Assembly (NCBI GenBank): GCA_022316685.1
Contig: JAKJHU010000465.1
Coordinates: forward strand, 62,001 to 126,000
Direction of reading: 5' to 3'
Source: Progne subis subis
Taxonomy: Eukaryota; Chordata; Aves; Passeriformes; Hirundinidae
Length of the DNA: 64,000 bases
A program made the translations under genes and the position numbers. How positions within the stretch are numbered: the stretch's first letter is position 1; each line of letters starts with the position of its first letter. The notes under the pieces were generated by a model. The model was not told the DNA's origin. It saw nothing but the letters and a program-made list of their open reading frames with translations, and did not search any database. Shown here piece after piece: positions 31,521 to 42,029 of this stretch.

Positions 31521-32132
31521 TCAGCTCCCCGTGCCCTGCAAAGGCGCCCAGGCTGCGCTGGGTGCCCCTGGGTGTCCCTGAGGCAGGCAGTGCCCAGCCC
31601 CGGGGCCCAGGCAGAGCCCTGAGGGACACCCCTCGTCCCCGGCCTCCCGCGGGACACGGAGCCGCTGCCCACAAGGCCCTGGCACGGCCGGCCGGCCAAT
31701 TCCCCGTGCCCCGAAACAGCCCGGGCTGCAGCCCCAGGGCTCTGCAGGCCGGGGCTGGGGCTGTCGCCTGGCACCGTGGCCAAAGCCTCCCAGGGCTCTG
31801 GGCACGGCAGGGGCTACAAGGCCACAAGTGCGGGGCTGCTCCGAGCCGCTTCCAGCCTGTCCCTCTCTTGTTGGGTTCCGCCTGTGGCCCTTGCTGACAC
31901 GGGCGCTGTCAGGGCCCTCGGTGATGCAGGACATGGTGCTGCTGTCATCAGTGACAGTCTTTGAGATTGCTTCAAAATCAGTGCCAGGGGCATGAGCAAA
32001 AGTCAGGTTTAAGATTTGGCCACAAAGCTCAACAACTTGGTTGGCACGATTCACTCTAGTGCCTACAGGACAGCTAAGGCACAACAAGGGAAAACCAGCA
32101 ACAACCAAAGCAAACAAAATCCAGGCAACCAA
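31521..32132 (-). CDS. Unidentified ORF with signal-peptide-like start (copy B)
   Basis: 203 residues. The first about 22 residues (MVAWILFALVVAGFPLLCLS) are a good signal peptide or anchor. The next about 50 (GTRVNRANQVVELCGQ, FAHAPGTDFEAISKTVTDD, STMSCITEG) look like a secreted domain with two Cys. The rest is a GC-rich, low-complexity stretch that has probably run out of an exon into intron. The first about 75 residues are almost the same in copy C (40716), while the C-terminus differs in frame and length (250 residues there). I would trust only the first part as possible exon. Family not recognised; an ERV env leader is one alternative. Confidence 0.35.
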   Translation of the reverse strand: MVAWILFALVVAGFPLLCLSCPVGTRVNRANQVVELCGQILNLTFAHAPGTDFEAISKTVTDDSSTMSCITEGPDSARVSKGHRRNPTREGQAGSGSEQPRTCGLVAPAVPRALGGFGHGARRQPQPRPAEPWGCSPGCFGARGIGRPAVPGPCGQRLRVPREAGDEGCPSGLCLGPGAGHCLPQGHPGAPSAAWAPLQGTGS

Positions 32133-32274
32133 ACCAGCAATGGACTAAGAACTCTCTAGGGGGGTGTGGGTGGGTGTGTGTTGTGTTTGGGTGCATGGGA
32201 CAAAAGACAGAGCGGGCAGGGATTAAAAGGAACATGGCCCAAAAGCTTGGCAACACTGAGCATCATTTTAACTT

Positions 32275-32722
32275 TGTTATGAATAAGGTGTGGTGATTGG
32301 CTCATGCAAATGAGGAAGGGTTGTTGAGTGTGGTGGGAAGAAGTTGTGTTGGGGTTTACAGTTCTCTTGATGTGTATTTCTGTTGTGCCAGTACAGTTTT
32401 GATGCCCCTTGTAAGAGGCAGCAGGGGCTGGGGGGCACTTGTTGCTGGGAGACCAGGCAGAGGAACATCACAGCAGCCATCAAGAGATGAGAAGGGCTCC
32501 AGCAATGAGGAGGACGGATAAGGACTGCTGATGAATATTAATGAGGCTGATGCAATCTCAAGCTATAAAAGGCAGAGATGCCACTTTGTGAGTGGAGCCT
32601 CTGGTGGGCAGGAGTCCCATCAAGCTCCCAGTGCTGATCCCTCCTTTGCTTTGTGAGTTTTCATGGCTTCAAATTAAATTTTATTTACTCATTCCCACCT
32701 GGATTTTGAGTAGTTTATAACA
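32275..32722 (+). mobile_element. Solo LTR at the inner end of arm B
   Basis: Starts TGTTATGAATAAGG and ends GTTTATAACA, giving short inverted termini (TGTTAT / ATAACA). It has a TATA box (GCTATAAAAGG) at about 32561 and a likely polyadenylation region (AAATTAAATTTTATTT). Length about 448. Arm C keeps only its first 279 bases (40295-40573, reversed), so the inverted repeat begins inside this LTR. Confidence 0.7.
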
Positions 32723-33468
32723 ATTTTCATGTGCTAGGCTCCCATGAGTGGTATGCTCAAGAGATGATCTTTAAGCTCAGCAAAAGTGCAGGCTGTGGCA
32801 ACTCAGCTGTTGCAAAACAAAAAAAGTCCCGCATTTGTCACCGAGACACACAAAGCAGTCACACGCAGACAAGAGCTTTTTGCAAGGCAGAGGTCCTTCC
32901 GATCCAGCTCACAGCTAAGAGAGCCGAGAGAAGAGACCCCTTTGTTTATTTCTTACTTTTTATACATTTGTGGGTCTAGCAGAAGATTGGCTTTTTGGGG
33001 TTTCTACCCCTCAGCCTCAGTGGCTAGACTAATTGTCAGTTACAACTGTTTTCAGGTTAGAAATATTCAAACAAAGGACAGAGAATGAAAAACAAAGGGT
33101 TTTGTTTATGTTACATCTGTGGGAAAAGGTAGAAAGCTGCTCTAATATTCTACAGTAACTAAAAGATCTGACTCCATTTATGAAATTCAAAAGGCTAATA
33201 AAAAACTCAGAAAAACCAGGGTAACACTCATTTTATCTCAAAAGGGACCAAAACCTGACCTTGATTTCAAGGGAAGGATTTTGTCTAACTTAAATCTGTG
33301 TTGTCTTATGTGTTACATTTTTTGTATTGCTCCACTAAGTCAGGAGCCATAAGTCAGATTTCCTGAGTGTAACATCAACTCTCTCTACTGCAGCTGAGGG
33401 GATCAGTGGTGTAAAGGATTCCCTCTGAGGTCATTAAATGAGCATAAGTGTCTCGCTCATAAACCAGC
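32723..33468. other. Unique spacer between solo LTR and ERV2
   Basis: About 750 bases present only on the B side. No supported gene: the frames at 32731-33088 are short and AT-rich. It may be part of another decayed retroelement, but no motif proves it. Confidence 0.5.
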
Positions 33469-34100
33469 TGTCCTGGGGTGACTGTGTATCCCCAGTCGTC
33501 TGTTGGGTGCAGGGGGGAGAGCAAGTGCAGTTTGTTTTTCCCCAGGAAAACTCTGCTCATTGGAGTGACCTTGAAGCAGGAGAGTTAGAACTCAGCAAGA
33601 CTAAAGAAGCTCTGTTGTTTTTTTTTCCCCAGCAGTTAGTTAGTTTAGTGCTAGCGTAGTTAGACGCTGTAGAATAGCTGAAGCTTTTTTTTTTTTTTTT
33701 TTGCTTTTTTTTTTTGCTTTTTTTTTTGCTTTTTTGCCCTCTCCTCAGAATTGTTCCAACCTCTCCAGACTAAGGACCTGGGGAAGCACCGGGGGTCTCC
33801 ACAGGGGACCCACCCCACCAAGACCAGCCCTGCACATCTCCTTTTCTCCCAATGCCAGTGGAGACGGAGCGGTGGAGCACAGTGACGATCTTCAAGAGAA
33901 GAGATTTTCTTTAAGTTTGTTATCCCTCCGTAAGCGGCACGAAGCTCTTGTCAGCGGGTATTGTGCTGGGAGTGCTTTGCCTGTTTAATAAACAGGTTTT
34001 TTCCACTTCTCTCTGAGGAAGTCTTTTCCCGAACCAGTTAGAGGAGGGGAGGGGGGCCCCTTAGGAGGATTTCTCCCAAAATCTGCCTGAAACCACCACA
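33469..34100 (+). repeat. 5' LTR of ERV2
   Basis: TGTCCTGGGG to ACCACCACA, 632 bases, with a long T-rich tract (33685-33737) and an AATAAA at about 33987. Compared with the 3' LTR it is G-rich where that copy is A-rich. Confidence 0.9.
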
Positions 34101-34107
34101 AACTTCT

Positions 34108-34125
34108 TGGCGCCCAACGTGGGGC
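34108..34125 (+). promoter_or_regulatory. tRNA-Lys primer-binding site of ERV2
   Basis: The 18 bases TGGCGCCCAACGTGGGGC, seven bases after the 5' LTR, are a perfect match to the tRNA-Lys1,2 type primer-binding site. This fixes the orientation and the 5' end of the element. Confidence 0.9.
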
Positions 34126-34452
34126 TTGAGAGAGAGTAGAAAAACCCTGTGCTGATTAATATTTAGCAGTCAATAACTATGCTGCTTAAACTCATGTCTC
34201 TTGAGGTGGGAGCCTTGATGTGTTTTAGATCCTTAGGCTTCTTTAAAGTCTTAACACCTTTGTAGTCCTTAAGTTTATCTGCATATCCAGAGATAGCCCC
34301 AATATTGTCATTAATACACAGTTTTTACAGTAAAAGGACACAGATTAGAGTAGCTATTAGCCTTAGTTTAATGATAATAATTTGTAAGAAGTTTATAAAG
34401 GTGCTCTTTTCCTAGTATGTATAAGTCTTAGTTATAGTTATTCACCCTGTTT

Positions 34453-36143
34453 GTGGGAGGAAGAGCAGAAGATGAAGCGTTGCAGTCTTTTGTTTCCTTC
34501 TTCTCCTCTGAATCATTTGAATCATTGCTGAAGAATGCTGAGTTTCCCCTGAGTGTTAAAGAGACCATCTTTCTGGTATGTCATCTGGTAAGCCTCCTCT
34601 ATACAGTCTGCAGCTTCTCTAGAATATGGGCTGAGATTTCTAAAAGGGCTGATAAAACTCCTGACCCAGGCAGAAGAAATCCTGAGTGGTGTGGAAAATG
34701 AGAGGATATAAGCCAACTCCTCAAAGAATTCTCTGACCCTGTAGTCTGGGATTTTCCATGGGAACAAATTCAGAATCCAGTGGAGCTGGGGAAATACCTG
34801 AAAGAGAGGTACCATGATACTCTAAGGGGGAGAAGATCGCTGCAGTAAGCTGGGCCCTGGCATATGCTTATCGCACATTGCTAGAGACTGTAGGGCAGCA
34901 GACAGAGGCAGGGGGGAAGGGATACAAATCAACAGCTACCCCAGTCACTCAGGCTGCAGCCAACACCCCAGTTATGAAGACAGCAGCTAAACTAGAACCT
35001 GAGCCTGAGTCAGCAGCTAAACCAGACAGTAAGCCTAAGCCCCTGGCAGTTGCTCCAACAAAGAAGCACACACACAAAACCGATTGACCAGTGGACGATG
35101 ATGACCCAAGAGAAAGACCTTCACCAAAATCAGAAGCCAAAGCTTCTAGCACAGGATCAGAAGCCAATATTGATTCCTTTTCCCTGAAGGACCTTCAGGG
35201 CCTAAGAAAAGATTACCGGCGACAACCTAATAAATCTATAATTAGTTGGTTAGTCTGTCTTTGGGATGCCGCAGGTGAGGCTACAATTCTAGACGGCACT
35301 GAAGCGAAGCATCTAAGATCCCTGTCACATGATCCAGTCATCGACCAGGAGATGATGAGAGAGGCTAGTCCTTGCAGTCTCTGGATACAGGTCCTAAGAA
35401 GTGTAGCAGAAAGATACTTGTGTGCAGATGATCTCTATATGCAGCAAACCCCATGGAAGACCATAGAACAAGGGATTCAACGCTTGAGAGAAATGGCAGT
35501 GGCAGAGATGGTTTTCTCAGATAACATAAACACTAAGAACCCAGACTTAGCATCATGTATATCTGTGATGTGGCGAAAACTTATACGACTCAAGCCATTA
35601 GAATACACTTCTGCTTTAGCAGTAATGAAGCGGGAAGACATGGAGGAGACAGTGCTTAATATAGCGAAGAAGCTCCGAGCATATGCAGATGCTGTGCATG
35701 GCCCAACACACGCCAGAATCGCAGCTGTAGAAACACGTCTACAGAAACTAGAGGATAAGATAGATAAGAATCATAAGAGACTCAGGGAGGAGATTAGAGA
35801 GGACCTTCTCCAAATCTCAGCAGTACAGATCAGAGGTTCTGGTACCCAACTTAGACGCTCCCCGGGTAGGGAGAGAGGGTACACTCCACGCGCTGAGCTG
35901 TGGTTCTTCCTGCGGGATTGCGGAGAAAATATGAACAGATGGGATGGAAAATCTACGGCTGCCCTGGCACAATGGGTGCGTGAATTGAAAGAAGTCAAGA
36001 CTCAAAGAGGGAGTTTCACCAAAAGGGAAGCAGCTCCAGTTGCCCGTAGCCGAACTGCCAGGTATGACGATGATGACATGTCCGACCCCCTTAAAGGAAC
36101 CTCTAAGACATATGCTCAAGGAAAGAAGGATAACCAGGCTTAG
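34453..36143 (+). pseudogene. ERV2 gag
   Basis: Three frames in series: 34453-34701 (N-terminal part), 34878-35087 (Pro/Ala/Lys linker) and a long open stretch 35091-36143 of 350 residues. The last contains a helical region (PWKTIEQGIQRLREMAVAEMV), a coiled-coil-like segment near residues 215-245 (LQKLEDKIDKNHKRLREEI), and a charged C-terminus. No CCHC knuckle is seen, which is common in ERV-L gag. Stops separate the parts. Confidence 0.7.
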
Positions 36144-36173
36144 AGGGGCCCTGCCTCTAGCCAGGTAGAGGCT

Positions 36174-36386
36174 AAGGAAAACCGTGTATTTTGGACTGTG
36201 TGGATTCGTTGGCCTGGCACATCAGAACCACAAAGATATGAGGCCTTAGTTGATACTAGTGCGCAGTGCACATTAATGCCATCAAGACATGTAGGGGCAC
36301 ACTCTGTCTCTATTGCTGGCGTGACGGGGGGATCACAGGATTTTACTTCAGTAGAAGCAAATGTAAGCCTAACTAGAAAAGAATAG
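36174..36386 (+). pseudogene. ERV2 protease
   Basis: Reads YEALVDTSAQCTLMPS, the retroviral aspartic protease active site in its DTSA form, followed by a GVTGG flap-like segment. Ends at a stop (36384-36386) before the reverse transcriptase frame. Confidence 0.75.
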
Positions 36387-36401
36387 AAAAAACACCCTAT
36401 T

Positions 36402-37364
36402 GTGACTGGCCCAGAGGCCCCATGTATTTTAAGCATAAACTTCCTCCGAAATGGGTATTTCAAAGGCCCAAAAGGACTCAGGTGGGCGTTCAGGATAGCA
36501 GCTGTAGTAACAGAGGGCATCCGGCAATTGAACACCTTGCCTGAACTGTCCGAGAATCCATCTGCAGTGGGACTCCTGAAAGTACAAGAACAACGGGTAC
36601 CAATTGCCACTTCTATAGTGCACCGCCAACAGTACAGAACAACTCAAGATGCTGTAATTCCCATCCATAAGATAATTCAAGAGCTGGAGAGCCAAGGGGT
36701 AGTTACTAAAACTCACTCCCCCTTCAACAGCCCCATTTGGCCTGTGCGTAAATCTGAAGGAAAATGGAGATTGACTGTAGACTACCGTGCATTGAATGAA
36801 GTGACTCCACCACTGAGTGCTGCTGTGCCAGACATGTTGGAGCTCCAGTATGAGCTGGAGTCCAAAGCAGCAAAATGGTACGCCACCATTGACATTGCTA
36901 ATGCATTTTTCTCCATTCCTTTAGCAGCAGAATGCAGGCCTCAGTTTGCCTTCACATGAAAGAGAGTGCAGTACACCTAAAACTGACTGCCCCAGGGGAG
37001 GAAACACAGCCCCACCATCTGCCATGGACTGATCCAGGCTGCACTGGAAAAGGGTGAGGCTCCGGAGCACCTACAGTATATCGATGACATCATTGTGTGG
37101 GGGAACACGGCAATGGAAGTGTTTGAGAAAGGAGAGAAGATCATCCAAATTCTCCTGAAAGCTGGTTTTGCCATCAAACAGAGCAAGGTCAAGGGACCTG
37201 CCCGAGAGATCCAGTTCCTGGGAGTAAAGTGGCAAGATGGACGGCGGCAGATTCCCACTGAGGTCATCAATAAGATCACAGTGATGTCTCCACCAACCAA
37301 TAAGAGAGACACAAGCTTTCCTAAGTGCTATAAGATTCTGGAGGATGCATATTCCCGAGTATAG
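36402..37364 (+). pseudogene. ERV2 reverse transcriptase
   Basis: The frame 36402-36959 covers the fingers and palm: IIQELESQGVV, SPFNSPIWPVRKSEG, KWRLTVDYRALNEV and TIDIANAFFSIPL with the first catalytic Asp. A TGA ends it in FAFT-stop. The catalytic YIDD motif (37077-37088) and the thumb (QFLGVKWQDGRRQ) lie in later frames. Dead by stops, but all main motifs are recognisable. Confidence 0.85.
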
Positions 37365-37699
37365 TCAGATTGTGAGCCCTCTTTACCTAGTCACCCAAAA
37401 AAAGAATGATTTCCACTGAGGCCCTGAGCAGCAACAAGCCTTTTGCCCAGATCAAGCAGGAGATCGCTCATGCAGTGGCCCTTGGCCCAGTGAGGACAGG
37501 ACTAAATGTGAAAAACGTGCTCTACTCAGCAGCCAAGAACAGTGGCCTGTCCTAAAGCCTTTAGCAGAAAGTGCCTGGTGAGACTCGAAGCCAGCCACTA
37601 AGATTTTAGAGTCAAAGCTACAGAAGGTCTGAAGCCAATTACACCCCCACTGAGAAGGAAATCTTGGCTGCCTATGAAGGAGTTCAAGCCGCCTCGGAG

Positions 37700-38470
37700 G
37701 TGATTGGTACAGAGGCGCAACTCCTCCTGGCACCCTGACTGCCTGTGCTGGGGTGGATGTTCAAAGGTCCCCTCCACCCATCATGCCACTGATGCCACAT
37801 GGAGCAAGTGGATTGCTCTTATTACGCAGCGCGCCCGTATGGGTAAACTGAATCGCCCTGGGATTTTGGAAATAATTACCAATTGGCCTGAGAGTGAAAA
37901 TTTTGGCCTCACAGATGAAGAACAAGAGCAAGTGAGACGGGCTGAAGAGGCTCCACCATACAACCAATTGCCAGCAGAGGAGATGCATTATGCCCTTTTC
38001 ACTGACAGTTCCTGTCGTATTGTAGGGATGAACCGGAAGTGGAAAGCAGCCGTGTGGAGTCCCACACGACAAGTTGCTGAGGCCACTGAAAGAAAAGGTA
38101 GATCAAGTCAACTTGCAGAACTCAAAGCTGTTCAATTAGCCTTAGATATTGCTGAAAGAGAAGAGTAGCCGAAGCTCTACCTCTATACTGATTCATAGAT
38201 GGTAGCCAATGCTCTGTAAAGATAGCTGAAGAAGAAGAAAGAGGCTAATTAGCAGTGTAGAGGGGAACCAATTTAGGCTGCTGAGGAGTGGAAAGACATT
38301 GCTACCAAGGTAAGGAGACTACCTGTAAAAGTCTGCCACGTAGATGCCCACATCCCCAAGAGTAGAGCTAATGAGGAGCATCGAAATAACAAGCAAGTAG
38401 ATTGGGCAGCAGAAATAGAAGTGTCAAAAATTGATTTAGATTGAGAACACAAGATAGAGTTGTTTTTAGC
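37700..38470 (+). pseudogene. ERV2 RNase H region
   Basis: The frame 37704-38168 ends with HYALFTDSSCRIVG (first RNase H Asp), KAAVWSPTRQ and SSQLAELKAVQLAL (catalytic Glu region). The continuation to 38470 has several TAG stops, including TCATAGATGGTAGCC where the family has a TDSWMVA-type stretch. Confidence 0.75.
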
Positions 38471-39032
38471 TCAATAGGCCCATGATGCCTCAGGCCATCA
38501 GGGCAGAGATGCCACCTATAAGTAGGCCCAAGACCGAGGGGTGGATCTAACCATGGACAGTATTTCTCAGGTTATCCATGACTGTGAGACGTGTGCTGCC
38601 ATCAAGCAGGCCAAGCGGGTGAAGCCCCTATGGTATGGCGAGCGATAGTCGAAGTATAAGTACGGGGAAGCCTGGCAGATTGACTACATCACCCTTCCCC
38701 AAACCCGCCAAGGCAAGCGCTACGTGCTCACAATGGTGGAAGCCACCACTGGATGGTTGGAGACCTACCCTGTGCCTCACGCTACTGCCCGGAACACCAT
38801 CCTGGGCCTTGAAAAGCAAATCCTGTGGAGACATGGTACCCCTGAGAGGACTGAGTCTGACAACGGGACTCATTTCAAGAACAGCCTTATAAACACCTGG
38901 GCTAGAGAACATAGCATTGAGTGGGTGTACCATATTCCCTACCATGCACCTGCTGCAGGCAAAGTGGAGAGGCACAATGCATTGTTAAAAACCCAGCTGA
39001 AAGCATTGAGGGGGGGATCTTTCAAGAATTAG
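38471..39032 (+). pseudogene. ERV2 integrase
   Basis: The zinc-binding part has a GHQG block and CETCAAIKQ at about 38490-38610. The core has WQIDYITLPQ (first Asp), ESDNGTHFKNSL (second Asp) and APAAGKVERHNALLKTQL (Glu) in the frame ending at 39032. Stops interrupt the zinc-binding part. No env follows. Confidence 0.85.
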
Positions 39033-39654
39033 GAGCAGCATCTAGCAAAGGCCACCTAGTTAGTCAACACCCGAGGCTCCACCAACCGAGCAGGACCCGC
39101 CCAGGCTGAGCCTCTGCATACAACAAATGGAAATAAAGTCCCAGTGGTGCATGTCAGAGGTCTGTTAGGGAAGACAGTGTGGATCAGGTCTGCCTCAAGT
39201 ACAAACAAACCCATTCGTGGAGTTGTCTTTGCTAAGGACCAGGTTGCACAGAGTAGATAATGCAGAAAGATAGAACAACCCGATGTGTACCTCAGGGAGA
39301 TCTGATTGTTAGGTGAAAATAATTTGTAAACATCACTATTTGCTAAATGCTATTGCCATTGTCTGTACATTAAACCATGCAGAATAAAATAGAAAGAAAT
39401 GTGTAAGTGAGAAGATATGTGTTAAGTGTTGAAAGTATGAGCAAGTGTTGAGGGTATGAGTAAGTAAGAAAGGAATCCTTCTGCCCTGCAGCCTGGGGCC
39501 TAGATTCAGTAGCTCAGTGTAGAACGTGACAAGAGCATGACAGGTATTGCTTGTATTGTTTTTTTTTTTTGTAGGGAGAATAGATGGAAGTTTTATGTGG
39601 AATATACATTAGTTCTGTCTGTAAGTCAACGATATGGAGATAAGGGGTGGAAGA
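39033..39654 (+). other. ERV2 3' noncoding stretch and polypurine tract
   Basis: No frame of note. It ends with a purine run (AAGGGGTGGAAGA, 39642-39654) directly before the 3' LTR. Confidence 0.7.
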
Positions 39655-40293
39655 TGTCCTGAGGTGACTGTGTATCCCCAATCGTCTGTTGGGTGCAGAG
39701 GGGAGGGCAAGCGCCGTTTGTCTTTCCCCAGGAAAACTCTGCTCCTCAGAGGGACCTTGAAGCAAGAGAGCTAGAACTCAGCAAGACTAAAGAAGCTCTG
39801 TTGTTTTTTTTTCCCCAGCAGTTAGTTTGTTTAGTGCTAGCGTAGTTAGATGCTGTAAAACAGCTGAAGCTTTTTTTGCTTTTTTTTCTTTTTCTTTTTT
39901 TTCCTTTTTTTCCTTTTTTTCTTTTTTTGCCCTCTCCTCGGAATTGTTCCAACCTCTCCAGACTAAGGACCTGAGGAAGCACTGGGGGCCTCCACAGGAG
40001 ACCCACCCCACCAAGACCAGCCCTGCACATCTCCTTTTCTCCCAATGCCAGTGGAGACGGAGCAGTAGAGCACAGTAACGATCTTCAAAAAAAGAGACTT
40101 TCTTTAAATTTGTTATCCCTCCGTAAGCAGCACAAAGCTCTTATTATCAAGTATTGTGCTAAGAGTAATTTGCCTGTTTAATAAACAAGTTTTTTCCACT
40201 TCTCTCTGAAAAAGTCTTTTCCCAAACCAGTTAGAAGAAGAGAAAGGGGCCCCTTAGGAAGATTTCTCCCAAAATCTGCCTAAAACCACCACA
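39655..40293 (+). repeat. 3' LTR of ERV2, G-to-A altered
   Basis: TGTCCTGAGG to ACCACCACA. It aligns along its whole length with 33469-34100. Over the last 235 bases I count 29 differences, 25 of which are G in the 5' LTR and A here. The arm of copy C begins one base after its end. Confidence 0.9.
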
Positions 40294-40294
40294 C

Positions 40295-40573
40295 TGCATC
40301 AGCCTCATTAATATTCATCAGCAGTCCTTATCTGTCCTCCTCATTGCTGGAGCCCTTCTCATCTCTTGATGGCTGCTGTGATGTTCCTCTGCCAGGTCTC
40401 CCAGCAACAAGTGCCCCCCAGCCCTGCTGCCTCTTACAAGGGGCATCAAAACTGTACTGGCACAACAGAAATACACATCAAGAGAACTGTAAACCCCAAC
40501 ACAACTGCTCCCCACCACACTCAACAACCCTTCCTCATTGGCATGAGCCAATCACCACACCTTATTCATAACA
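40295..40573 (-). mobile_element. Truncated solo LTR at the inner end of arm C
   Basis: Reverse copy of 32275-32553, i.e. only the U3 part of the solo LTR on the B side. It is cut just before the TATA box and abuts the ERV2 LTR. Confidence 0.8.
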
Positions 40574-40715
40574 AAGTTAAAATGATGCTCAGTGTTGCCA
40601 AGCTTTTGGGCCGTGTTCCTTTTAATCCCTGCCCGCTCTGTCTTTTGTCCCATGCACCCAAACACAACACACACCCACCCACACCCCCCTAGAGAGTTCT
40701 TAGTCCATTGCTGGT

Positions 40716-41468
40716 TTGGTTGCCTGGATTTTGTTTGCTTTGGTTGTTGCTGGTTTTCCCTTGTTGTGCCTTAGCTGTCCTGTAGGCACTAGAGTGAATC
40801 GTGCCAACCAAGTTGTTGTGCTTTGTGGCCAAATCTTAAACCTGACTTTTGCTCATGCCCCTGGCACTGATTTTGAAGCAATCTCAAAGACTGTCACTGA
40901 TGACAGCAGCACCATGTCCTGCATCACCGAGGGCCCTGACAGCGCCCGTGTCAGCAAGGGCCACAGCCGGCACCCAACAAGAGAGGGACAGGCTGGAAGC
41001 GGCACGGAGCAGCCCCGCACTTGTGGCCTTGTAGCCCCTGCCGTGCCCAGAGCCCTGGGAGGCTTTGGCCACGGTGCCAGCCGACAGCCCCAGCCCCGGC
41101 CTGCAGAGCCCTGGGGCTGCAGCCCGGGCTGTTCGGGGCACGGGGAATTGGCCGGCCGGCCGTGCCAGGGCCTTGTGGGCAGCGGCTCCGTGTCCCGCGG
41201 GAGGCCGGGGACGAGGGGCGTCCCTCAGGGCTCTGCCTGGGCCCCGGGGCTGGGCACTGCCTGCCTCAGGGACACCCAGGGGCACCCAGCGCAGCCTGGG
41301 CGCCTTTGCAGGGCACGGGGAGCTGAGCGGGGCAGGGGCACCACGGAAACACCGAGGGCCTGCCCGGGGCACAGCCGGGGGAAAGCCGCGCTGGAAAGCC
41401 GCCAGAGGCTGCTCAGAGCTGGCCCGGGCACTTGGGCACCTGCCACACACAGCCCGGCTCTGAGCTGA
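40716..41468 (+). CDS. Unidentified ORF with signal-peptide-like start (copy C)
   Basis: 250-residue frame. The first 22 residues are hydrophobic and signal-peptide-like; residues 23-75 match copy B (31521-32132) with only a Val/Glu change and a few others. From about residue 80 onward the sequence is GC-rich and low-complexity (Gly, Pro, Arg, Ala) and is read in a different frame in B, so it is probably not protein. No splice donor could be placed with confidence. Its strand matches that of the MHC pseudogene downstream. Function unknown. Confidence 0.35.
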   Translation: MVAWILFALVVAGFPLLCLSCPVGTRVNRANQVVVLCGQILNLTFAHAPGTDFEAISKTVTDDSSTMSCITEGPDSARVSKGHSRHPTREGQAGSGTEQPRTCGLVAPAVPRALGGFGHGASRQPQPRPAEPWGCSPGCSGHGELAGRPCQGLVGSGSVSRGRPGTRGVPQGSAWAPGLGTACLRDTQGHPAQPGRLCRARGAERGRGTTETPRACPGHSRGKAALESRQRLLRAGPGTWAPATHSPALS

Positions 41469-41469
41469 C

Positions 41470-42029
41470 ACCGAGCCAAATACAGGAGAAATGACAGCAC
41501 GTTTCTCTAGACACACACCATTATTCTGGAGTTTCTCAGTTTCTGGCTTTTTATGAGGGAAGATTTTCAGTCTTCATTTTACTTTATTTTTTATCCTTCA
41601 GAAAGGATTCCATTGTATTTTGTTATGTGTGAGGAGGGATGGGCTGGGAAAGGTTAGGTGTAATGGAGTTTTTAATTCAATATGTTTTCAAAAATGAGAT
41701 GCGACAAGTCCACATTGACTCCAACAGCAGTGCCTGGTTCCAGACTGCTCTGCTTTTCACAGTGACATCTCAGTTCTTTCAAATCCAGCAGTTTCAAAGC
41801 CCTTGAAACATAGAAAAGCTGGGAATCAGGTTAAAGCCCTTGGAGGGTTTGCTCTGTCCGTACATTCCACATCTCCCCTGGTGTCCGTTCAGCCTCTCCA
41901 CTGCTGTCCTACGTGCACATTGCTGTATCCAGAGTTCAGTACGTGCTATTATAGCTAGAGAGATACATGTGATTATTATTATCATCACTCCAGAGTTTCC
42001 TCTTTTAAATCATCTCTCAAACTGAGGCA
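41470..42029. other. No gene seen, copy C
   Basis: Mirror of 30836-31380. AT-richer spacer without conserved frames. Confidence 0.5.

Larger units (their letters stand above)
33469..40293 (+). mobile_element. ERV2: LTR-bounded provirus without env
   Basis: A 6.8 kb element with two LTRs (33469-34100 and 39655-40293), a lysine-type primer-binding site, gag, protease, reverse transcriptase, RNase H, integrase and a polypurine tract (GGGGTGGAAGA before 39655). Only about 620 bases, without frames, separate integrase from the 3' LTR, so there is no env. The order and the VRKSEGKWRLTVDYRALNEVTPP type of reverse transcriptase suggest an ERV-L or class III element. The flanks (CCAGC left, CTGCA right) show no target duplication. 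All genes contain stops, many of them TAG or TGA where TGG would be expected. Confidence 0.9.

Noticed and set aside
33685..33740. Long T run with TTTTTGC units as a poly(A) tail of a retrogene
   Set aside because: It is present in both ERV2 LTRs at the same place, so it is part of the LTR.
40716..41468. Calling this ORF an ERV env gene belonging to the nearby solo LTR
   Set aside because: The solo LTR points the other way and no env motif is visible; left as unidentified.
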